Of a DNA stretch of 11,645 nucleotides, positions 6,655 through 11,645 are shown piece after piece; position 1 is the first letter of the stretch, and every line of letters begins with the position of its first letter. The position numbers and the translations under genes are program-made. The notes under the pieces were generated by a model. It was not told the origin of the DNA and made no database searches. It was given only the letters and a program-made list of their open reading frames with translations. Origin of the DNA: Thermofilum sp. (GTDB taxonomy: Archaea; Thermoproteota; Thermoprotei; Thermofilales; Thermofilaceae); assembly GCA_020832965.1 (NCBI GenBank), contig JAJHRM010000061.1, positions 1-11,645 on the forward strand, written 5' to 3'.

Positions 6655-6852
6655 ATGCTTGATGAGGCCCGGATAGAGCTGACGGGCTACGGCAAAGAGG
6701 GTAAGAGGTCCGTCTACAGGGACTACTTTCAGGATAGATATCGAGAACTACCAGGTTCCCCGGTCGCAGACCTTGTGGTCATCAGCGACTGCAAGCTAAA
6801 CCTGAGACTCGGCGAGGAGGTAAGCGTGGAGGGACAGGTAGACGAGCGTTAG
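6655..6852 (+). CDS. doubtful short hypothetical ORF
   Basis: A 65-codon ORF from ATG 6655 reads MLDEARIELTGYGKEGKRS and then VYRDYFQDRYRELPG. The first 45 residues look protein-like, but the last 19 run antisense over the 3' end of the broken membrane-protein gene. I recognise no family and see no clear ribosome binding site. It may be the truncated N-terminus of a lost gene. Confidence 0.25.
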   Translation: MLDEARIELTGYGKEGKRSVYRDYFQDRYRELPGSPVADLVVISDCKLNLRLGEEVSVEGQVDER

Positions 6853-7300
6853 CAGGACGAGCTGACCGATGATTAACCACACGAGCCAGTTCAGCACTAC
6901 CACGGTAGCCTGCTGGGGCGCTTGCAGGTTGCTTATGACTCGCTCTATCTTTGCCAGCTCCTCCTTTGGGAGGAGCTCGGCTACCTCTATCAGCTGCTGG
7001 GCGGTTATCACGTCCCTGTACTCCGCCCTGTCCCCGCTCACATCCAAGAGCCTGCCCCTGAGCGCCTCTACCACTCCCTCCGTGAAGTGCACAGAGTGGG
7101 AGGGGCGCTCAGCTTTAGGCGCCAGAGGCTACACCTCGATGCACTCTCAGGTAAAAAAATCCTTCGCTTAGCCACGCTCCCCACTTCACCCCGGCCAGCA
7201 AGTCGGGGTCGGGAGAGTCGAGCCTCCTCTTCACCCTGCCTACGTTCTCCAGCATCCGCGCAATCTCGCCCTCTACCTCCGCGCGCCTTAAACGGGATAT
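6796..7300 (-). pseudogene. frameshifted gene for a C-terminally anchored membrane protein
   Basis: Two minus frames join into a product of about 168 codons. The upstream frame begins at 7300 with ATA instead of ATG, 7-10 nt after a strong GGAGGGGGTGA-type ribosome binding site, and reads RLRRAEVEGEIARMLENVG, VKRRLDSPDPDLLAGVKWGA and WLSEGFFYLRVHRGVA before a stop. The second frame picks up within a few bases: LAPKAERPSHSVHFTEGVVE, then VITAQQLIEVAELLPKEELAK, and ends in a hydrophobic helix (VLNWLVWLIIGQLVLLTLVY) near the C-terminus. The frames differ by one base around 7120-7135. The second frame alone is open for 98 codons from GTG 7092 and might still be expressed. I do not recognise the family. 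A sequencing error is possible for the frameshift, less so for the start codon as well. Confidence 0.6.
6956..6977. repeat. 9-bp perfect inverted repeat within the broken membrane-protein gene
   Basis: AGCTCCTCC and GGAGGAGCT flank a TTTG loop. On the minus strand it encodes ELLPKEEL, a peptide whose codons easily pair, so the hairpin is probably a by-product of coding. Confidence 0.3.
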
Positions 7301-7361
7301 CCCTTCTCACCCCCTCCCTGTATGAAGCAGCACTCTTTAAAGCGCGCTAGCACGCTCCAGT

Positions 7362-7387
7362 TCCTACGATGGGTTCCCGTCGTAGGA
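7362..7387. repeat. near-perfect hairpin upstream of the mevalonate operon
   Basis: TCCTACGA (7362-7369) and TCGTAGGA (7380-7387) are perfect inverted repeats. The 10-nt interval contains GGGTTCCC, which can extend the stem. It lies about 86 nt before the HMG-CoA synthase ATG and outside any gene. It could be an operator for a dimeric regulator, a mobile-element end, or the foot of a small RNA. Confidence 0.45.
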
Positions 7388-7427
7388 TGGAGTTCGTTGA
7401 TTGTTCAACAAAACATTGACATTCAAC

Positions 7428-7457
7428 GATAACCTTTTTTACCAGGGGAGTTTTTAC
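7428..7457 (+). promoter_or_regulatory. probable promoter region of the mevalonate operon
   Basis: AT-rich GATAACCTTTTTTACC followed by TTTTTAC lies 17-45 nt before ATG 7473. It is the only AT-rich stretch just upstream of the operon. A precise TATA box cannot be assigned. Confidence 0.35.
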
Positions 7458-7472
7458 GAGCGTGACTCCAAA

Positions 7473-8513
7473 ATGCCGCCACTTGCATCCGTAGTGGGCT
7501 GGGGCGCTTACATTCCCATATACAGGATTGAAACCGCCGAAATCTCCCGGATACATACAAAGGGGGGCGAAAAGGCCCCTGTGAGGCAGAAGAGTGTTCC
7601 AGGCTTCGATGAGGATTCCCTAACTATAGCGTTCGAGGCTGCGAAGAATGCTTTGAGGAGGGGGAGAGTTGATCCAAGAGAGGTAGAAGCCCTGTATATT
7701 GGTTCGGAGAGCCCACCCTACGCGGTTAAGCCATCAGCGACTGTGATCGCCGAGGCTCTTGGTTTGAGCAGAAGACTCTACGGGATAGACATGGAGTTCG
7801 CGTGTAAGGCAGGCACCACAGCTATGATCAGCGTTGCGGGACTTGTCAACTCGGGCATTATCAACTATGGCTTGGCGGTCGGGACGGACACCGCTCAGGG
7901 AAGGCCTGGCGACGAGCTCGAATACACTGCAGGCGCGGGCGCAGCAGCCTTCCTCATTTCAAAGCCCGGGAGGGATTCTGCCGCAACAATAGAGCACGTG
8001 GTCTCCTACGTAACCGACACCCCTGACTTCTGGAGGAGGGAGGGGGAAAAGTTCCCAATGCATACTTTCAGGTTTACTGGGGAGCCCGCATACTTCCACC
8101 ACATCGAGACTGCTGCGAGAATGCTGATGGAGGAGACAGGCCTTAAGCCGTCAGATTTCAGCCACGCGGTTTTTCATCAGCCAAATGTGAAGTTCCCTCA
8201 GAGGGTCGGTGCCTCGCTGGGCTTCCGACCTGAGCAGTTGAAGCTTGGCTTGCTGTGTAATGAGATCGGAAACACCTACGCTGCCTCATCCCTCATAGGG
8301 TTAACAAACGTGCTCGACCACGCGAAGCCGGGGGAGAGAATACTCGTGGTCTCTTTCGGCAGCGGTGCGGGCAGTGATGCCATAAGCCTTGTTGTCGAGG
8401 ATGGGATAGAGGAGCGTAGGGGGCTTGCTCCCCCCACGCTCTACTACGTGAACAGGTTCAGAGTGATAGATTACGCAACCTACCTCAGGTGCAGGGGCTT
8501 TATTGAGAGGTGA
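7473..8513 (+). CDS. mvaS: hydroxymethylglutaryl-CoA synthase (archaeal)
   Basis: The 346-residue enzyme condenses acetyl-CoA with acetoacetyl-CoA to HMG-CoA, the first committed step toward archaeal isoprenoids. The catalytic triad is visible: E79 in YIGSESPPYAVKPSAT, nucleophile C111 in MEFACKAGTTAM and H235 in VFHQPNVKFPQRV. GNTYAASSLIGL and SFGSGAGSDA are also typical. I chose ATG 7473 because the protein then starts SVVGWGAYIPIYRI like other archaeal enzymes; an in-frame TTG at 7401 would add 24 unrelated residues that read through the promoter. It is the first gene of a three-gene operon, with the thiolase ATG 5 nt beyond its stop. In archaea these three proteins form one complex in which the thiolase and synthase share a CoA-binding site (known from a methanogen complex), so unfavourable thiolysis is coupled to HMG-CoA formation. 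Confidence 0.95.
   Translation: MPPLASVVGWGAYIPIYRIETAEISRIHTKGGEKAPVRQKSVPGFDEDSLTIAFEAAKNALRRGRVDPREVEALYIGSESPPYAVKPSATVIAEALGLSRRLYGIDMEFACKAGTTAMISVAGLVNSGIINYGLAVGTDTAQGRPGDELEYTAGAGAAAFLISKPGRDSAATIEHVVSYVTDTPDFWRREGEKFPMHTFRFTGEPAYFHHIETAARMLMEETGLKPSDFSHAVFHQPNVKFPQRVGASLGFRPEQLKLGLLCNEIGNTYAASSLIGLTNVLDHAKPGERILVVSFGSGAGSDAISLVVEDGIEERRGLAPPTLYYVNRFRVIDYATYLRCRGFIER
8413..8440 (+). repeat. stable GC hairpin inside the HMG-CoA synthase gene
   Basis: AGCGT and GGGGG pair with CCCCC and ACGCT around a CTTGCT loop with one A/C mismatch. It lies about 70 nt before the stop codon. It may be a coding by-product or may affect the relative yield of operon genes. Confidence 0.35.
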
Positions 8514-8518
8514 GGGGG

Positions 8519-9688
8519 ATGAGTAGGGTGTATGTTGCAGGCGTAGGGGCTACGAGGATCAATGAGCACTGGGACAAGTCGCTGAGAGACTTGATGGTGG
8601 AGGCCTCCCTTAAGGCTATCAATGATGCCGGTCTATCCAGGAGGGATATCGAAGCAATATTCGTCGGGAACATGTCTTCTGGGTACCTTCAGGGGCAGGA
8701 GCACTTAGGCTCGCTACTTGCTACTTGGCTAGGTATTCCCGGGGTGGCGGCGAGCAAGGTTGAGGCGGCATGCGCGAGTGGAGGGGCTGCGGTTCACAAC
8801 GCTTTCCTTGCTGTAAGGTCGGGCGTCTATGACTGCGTGCTGGTAGTGGGCGTTGAGAAGCTGACGGACGCTGTAACTAGCGATGCCACAAGCGCATTGA
8901 TAATGGCAGAGGACCAGGAGTACATCGCTTTTACCGGTTTCTCCTTTGTCGCGCTCAACGCGTTGGTTTACAGGGCTTACATGAAGAAGTACCGGGCGAG
9001 ACAGGAGGAGATAGCCAGCTTTGCTGTCCATGATCACAAATACGCGGTTAACAACCCCCTAGCACAGTACCCTAGGCCAATCTCCTTAGAGGAGGTCATG
9101 AGGTCGCCGGTGGTAGCTGACCCGGTGAGGCTTCTTGAGAGTGCACCACTAGGAGATGGCAGCGCAGCACTTGTTCTCTGCTCTGAAAATAAGCTCAAAG
9201 AACTGCGTGACAGAGATGTTCTAGTGGAGCTTGCTGGGAGCAGCATTTCCACGGAGATATTCAGCGTGCACGACAGGACTGATCTCACGACGATAGGTGC
9301 AAGTGTCAAGGCTTCGAGAAAAGCATACGCTATGGCGGGCGTTGAGCCAAAGGACGTTGACGTCGTTGAGGTTCATGACGCCTTTACTGTTCTAGGCGTT
9401 ATACACCTCGAGGACCTGGGATTCGCTGAGAAGGGTGCGGGCTGGAGGCTTCTGAGCGAGGGGCAACTTGAAAAGGACGGTGACGTACCCACAAACACTA
9501 TGGGTGGTCTCAAGGCTCAAGGTCACCCCGTCGGTGCGACAGGTGTTTATCAGATATACGACGTGGTTGCTCAGCTGCGGGGAGAGGCTGGCAAGAACCA
9601 GGTGGATGGTGCTGAGGTGGGATTAGCTCAAAATGTTGGAGGGGTTGGTGGAACAGTTACTGTCCACATCTTGAGGAGGGTGAGATGA
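8519..9688 (+). CDS. acetyl-CoA C-acetyltransferase (SCP-x-type thiolase)
   Basis: The 389-residue enzyme forms acetoacetyl-CoA from two acetyl-CoA and feeds HMG-CoA synthase. The nucleophile is C85 in VEAACASGGAA. H286 in EVHDAF and H336 in GHPVGATG are the expected active-site histidines. The C-terminal cysteine of classical thiolases (CxGG) is replaced by NVGGVGG, as in the SCP-x-like archaeal group. ATG 8519 is chosen because GAGGTG sits about 6 nt upstream; an alternative GTG at 8510 would add three residues and overlap the previous stop. The gene follows the synthase by 5 nt, and its TGA directly touches the ATG of the zinc-ribbon gene, so translation is probably coupled throughout. Confidence 0.94.
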   Translation: MSRVYVAGVGATRINEHWDKSLRDLMVEASLKAINDAGLSRRDIEAIFVGNMSSGYLQGQEHLGSLLATWLGIPGVAASKVEAACASGGAAVHNAFLAVRSGVYDCVLVVGVEKLTDAVTSDATSALIMAEDQEYIAFTGFSFVALNALVYRAYMKKYRARQEEIASFAVHDHKYAVNNPLAQYPRPISLEEVMRSPVVADPVRLLESAPLGDGSAALVLCSENKLKELRDRDVLVELAGSSISTEIFSVHDRTDLTTIGASVKASRKAYAMAGVEPKDVDVVEVHDAFTVLGVIHLEDLGFAEKGAGWRLLSEGQLEKDGDVPTNTMGGLKAQGHPVGATGVYQIYDVVAQLRGEAGKNQVDGAEVGLAQNVGGVGGTVTVHILRRVR

Positions 9689-10093
9689 ATGTCGTACCTG
9701 AGGAGCGTCCCCCGTGTATGGAGGGAGAGGAGGGTAAAATACCAGTTGATTGGAGGGAGGTGTAAGGACTGCGGCAGGGGCTTCTACCCCTATAGGCAGA
9801 TATGCCCGGCTTGCGGCTCAGCAAATGTGGAGCAGGTAAAGTTGCCAGAGAGGGGGGTTGTAGAGCTATTCACCGTTGTCAGAACGCCACCCGCAGAGTT
9901 TGCCCAGTACGCACCATACGTCGTAGCTATTGTCAGACTGGAGGATGGAACCCTGGTCCCCGCCCAGTTGACGGACGTGGAGCTAGACGAGGTCTACGAG
10001 GGTATGGAAGTTGAGGCTGTCTTCCGGAAATACCGGGAGCAGGGACCAAGCGGAATAATAGAGTACGGCATAAAGTTCAGACCAGCGAGGTAG
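9689..10093 (+). CDS. DUF35/OB-fold zinc-ribbon scaffold protein of the thiolase-HMGCS complex
   Basis: The 134-residue protein has an N-terminal helix (about 5-20), a rubredoxin-like zinc ribbon with C25-x2-C28 and C39-x2-C42 (CKDCGRGFYPYRQICPACGS), and an OB-fold (about 50-133) with typical text such as GVVELFTVVRTPP and YVVAIVRLEDGTLVPAQL. In archaea this family holds thiolase and HMG-CoA synthase together and helps bind CoA; it is not known to be an enzyme itself. GGAGGG lies 8 nt before the ATG. The gene starts at the base after the thiolase stop. Family membership is firm; the scaffold role comes from knowledge of the homologous complex. Confidence 0.93.
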   Translation: MSYLRSVPRVWRERRVKYQLIGGRCKDCGRGFYPYRQICPACGSANVEQVKLPERGVVELFTVVRTPPAEFAQYAPYVVAIVRLEDGTLVPAQLTDVELDEVYEGMEVEAVFRKYREQGPSGIIEYGIKFRPAR

Positions 10094-10127
10094 AAGAAGA
10101 GTTTAGGAGGGGAGCCTACAACCCGAG

Positions 10128-10148
10128 AAAAAAATACTAAATTTTTTT
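10128..10148 (+). terminator. probable T-rich terminator of the mevalonate operon
   Basis: Seven A (10128-10134), seven intervening bases, then seven T (10142-10148) begin 34 nt after the zinc-ribbon gene stop. Archaeal RNA polymerase terminates on T-rich tracts, and the A/T symmetry would let it work in both directions. Confidence 0.5.
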
Positions 10149-10219
10149 CCTTAGAAAACAAAGATAAAGAGATTTGCCTTTACGAGCTTACAAGTTATCT
10201 CTGTCTAAAGTCGTCGGAC

Positions 10220-10231
10220 TAGCGCGCGCTA
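10220..10231. repeat. 12-bp perfect palindrome TAGCGCGCGCTA
   Basis: This is the longest perfect instance of the AGCGCGC motif that recurs outside genes in this window. It lies 126 nt after the zinc-ribbon gene and about 130 nt after the stop of the convergent methyltransferase gene. Confidence 0.5.
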
Positions 10232-10361
10232 AGCGCTGGGAATAAAGGCCGAGCTGCCGAGCACGATCACGATGAAAAGCTTTTTACCAACCCCTTAAAG
10301 ATGGTAACCACAACCCTGCGATAAGGCGGGGTAACGGGTGGCGCGCGCTGACTGAGAAAAG

Positions 10362-11645
10362 TTAGTTTTTCATCATCAGCGCGATAAAGAAAGCTTCTGA
10401 TCTCTGCTTCTCCGGGAAAAGCCTTGTAACGCTGTGGGCAAATTCGTATTTCGGATAGCCGGGTTCAAAGTAGTGTTTTGGACGCAGAAGCTCTGCCTGT
10501 CTGCTTGCAAGAAGACTGGCTATGACTTCTTCGCCCTCCTCCGGGAATAGAGAACACGTAGAATACACAACTTTTTTCCCTCGTCTCAGCATCCCCAGAA
10601 CACTCCTCAGGATGGCTCTCTGCCTCTCGGAATACTTTATGACCTGTTCAGTGGTGAGCCCCCAGAGGGAGAGACGAAGACCGGGGTCTGCACCCAGGGC
10701 TCCACTGTTGGTACATGGGGCGTCTACGAGCCCGCCGTCGAAAGACTTTTCTTCACGTAAAGCAAAAGACCTTGAATCCGCACAAACAATATGCGTGGTG
10801 CTCCAGCATTTTTTGAGGTTTTGCATGGACTCTTTTATACGGCTAAGTGAGACATCTACGGCTATTATTTCTCTTGGACCCTGAGGATGGCTACAGATGA
10901 TTGAGGTTTTCATGAAGGGTGCGGCCGCGGCATCAATAAATAACTCTGCGTCCTCCAGCCCCCCTACTAGTTCTGCTACAGCGGCGATGCTAGCCTTATC
11001 CTGGTATACACATAGGGAGCTGTCGATGTCGGGTAAGGGCTCGTATTCTGGGACAAGCAGTTCAAAAAGAAAGCTGAAGTCCTGGTCGCGCCTGTACCTG
11101 ATGCCCCTCCTCTTCAAGAACTCTTCCACATCGTCTATCTTTTCCTCCCCCAATGCCCGAAGCCAAATATGCCTCCTGCCGAACGACGCGGCGGCTCTCT
11201 CCGCCCCTTCGCAGCCAAAATAATCGATAAGCCTCCCCGCTAAAAGCGGCGGGATTGAATACTTGTAGGAAATCTTATCTACGCATGTAAGGTGCTCGAT
11301 TTCCTCTTTTTCCTTTTCGAGGAAGCTTTGAGAAACATACCTTAGCAGCGCATTGCTCAAGAGCCCTCCCCTCAAAGCCTCAACCCTTCTTTCCAGGTGA
11401 GGAAAACGGTTAACTAGAGAAACAGCAACAAAGAATGCGCTTCGACGACGCAGGGGAAGGTTCTTTCTGCCGATCCTTTCCAGCACGTAGATTGAAAGAC
11501 CAAGATCCAGCAATGCATTTTTAGATAGAAAAAACACTGTTCTAGTCTCCTTCAGAGTAAGGTTGAAATCTTCCCTAACATTGTTGAGGACATAATCCAG
11601 CGAGGCGCCCCACCTAGAAATTTTCTCAAGAACTAGAGCACTGGC
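10362..11645 (-). CDS. NOL1/NOP2/Sun family RNA (cytosine-5) methyltransferase, RsmB-like (5' end outside)
   Basis: The frame is open from the window edge for 427 codons, so the gene starts beyond 11645; the GTG at 11537 is internal, because upstream codons continue a NusB-like helical domain (ALVLEKISRWGASLDYVLNN). Order: NusB-like region (about 1-125), pre-PUA-like linker, then the SAM-dependent Rossmann domain from about 210. Visible motifs are VYQDKASIAAVAEL; motif I IDAAAAPFMKT (about 237-247); motif II IIAVDVSLSRIKES; motif IV DAPCTNSG, whose cysteine (about 311) releases the product; and motif VI YSTCSLFPEEGEE, whose cysteine (about 364) is the nucleophile. Both catalytic cysteines are present. 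Motif I usually reads AAPGGKT, so FM for GG is odd. The target is probably rRNA or tRNA cytosine, not decidable here. Confidence 0.88.
   Translation of the reverse strand, partial: ASALVLEKISRWGASLDYVLNNVREDFNLTLKETRTVFFLSKNALLDLGLSIYVLERIGRKNLPLRRRSAFFVAVSLVNRFPHLERRVEALRGGLLSNALLRYVSQSFLEKEKEEIEHLTCVDKISYKYSIPPLLAGRLIDYFGCEGAERAAASFGRRHIWLRALGEEKIDDVEEFLKRRGIRYRRDQDFSFLFELLVPEYEPLPDIDSSLCVYQDKASIAAVAELVGGLEDAELFIDAAAAPFMKTSIICSHPQGPREIIAVDVSLSRIKESMQNLKKCWSTTHIVCADSRSFALREEKSFDGGLVDAPCTNSGALGADPGLRLSLWGLTTEQVIKYSERQRAILRSVLGMLRRGKKVVYSTCSLFPEEGEEVIASLLASRQAELLRPKHYFEPGYPKYEFAHSVTRLFPEKQRSEAFFIALMMKN

Larger units (their letters stand above)
10094..10361. other. spacer between convergent genes
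   Basis: This 268-bp convergent spacer holds no credible gene on either strand. It contains an A7/T7 pair (10128-10148), a perfect 12-bp palindrome TAGCGCGCGCTA (10220-10231) and another GCGCGC string 12 nt from the stop of the methyltransferase gene. I found no tRNA or convincing C/D box RNA. Confidence 0.6.

Noticed and set aside
6858..6875. D'/C' box pair (CTGA-CCGATGAT).
   Set aside because: No C box lies upstream or D box downstream at suitable spacing, and the sequence lies antisense to the membrane helix of the broken gene.
6922..7350. 142-codon plus-strand ORF across the broken membrane-protein gene.
   Set aside because: Its composition is biased and family-free, while the opposite strand gives two clearly protein-like frames; it is a shadow.
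7401..7472. Longer HMG-CoA synthase starting at TTG 7401.
   Set aside because: The extra 24 residues match nothing in the family and run through the AT-rich promoter region.
10267..10354. C/D box sRNA (ACGATGA to CTGA).
   Set aside because: The boxes are about 80 nt apart, no internal D'/C' pair exists, and no terminal stem forms.
10362..11537. Complete methyltransferase starting at GTG 11537.
   Set aside because: The same frame stays open and coding-like to the window edge, so the gene is cut by the edge.
1..11645. CRISPR array or tRNA genes.
   Set aside because: I saw no regularly spaced direct repeats and no T-loop plus acceptor-stem pattern on either strand.

Overview
The window looks like chromosomal DNA of a hyperthermophilic crenarchaeon (Thermoproteota), perhaps near Thermofilum. 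I infer this from gene content: the archaeal gene trio HMG-CoA synthase / SCP-x-type thiolase / zinc-ribbon DUF35 protein, an archaeal cis-prenyltransferase, a dolichol-kinase-like membrane protein, frequent GTG starts, TATA-like boxes about 25 nt from start codons, and the fossil of an archaeal-type TnpB. The genus is a guess, not a database result.

Layout. Positions 1-97 hold the open end of a possible minus-strand gene. 141-836 (+) is a SEC59/dolichol-kinase-like membrane protein. 837-1415 has no intact gene: it contains GC-rich, hairpin-forming sequence and short coding-like fragments. 1416-4423 (-) is a two-gene unit: a 144-residue coiled-coil protein followed 2 bp later by an 856-residue surface protein with signal peptide, beta-propeller-like region, two Ig-like repeats, a CXXC thioredoxin domain and a C-terminal membrane anchor. 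4424-5032 is mostly a decayed TnpB (IS605 OrfB family) gene on the minus strand, with frameshifts and stops, running up to the 3' end of uppS (5033-5818, -). uppS is divergent from deoC (5896-6591, +). 6592-7472 holds a broken minus-strand gene for a C-terminally anchored membrane protein, a doubtful short ORF and a near-perfect hairpin. 7473-10093 (+) is the tight mevalonate operon. 10094-10361 is a terminator-like spacer, and 10362-11645 (-) is a NOL1/NOP2/Sun (RsmB-like) RNA m5C methyltransferase whose 5' end lies outside the window.

How the genes fit together. Thiolase and HMG-CoA synthase start the mevalonate pathway; the cis-prenyltransferase builds long polyprenyl diphosphates from its products; the SEC59-like protein may phosphorylate dolichol. 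Together they outline supply of the dolichyl-phosphate sugar carrier used for N-glycosylation. The 856-residue surface protein has 18 N-X-S/T sequons outside the membrane and could be a client. This link is inference.

The most unusual signal is the string GCGCGC. By eye it is absent from all intact complete genes but occurs at about 15 places in spacers, pseudogenes and the doubtful edge ORF. In sense orientation AGCGCGC lies within 12 nt of the stop codon of five of the six transcription units whose ends are visible.
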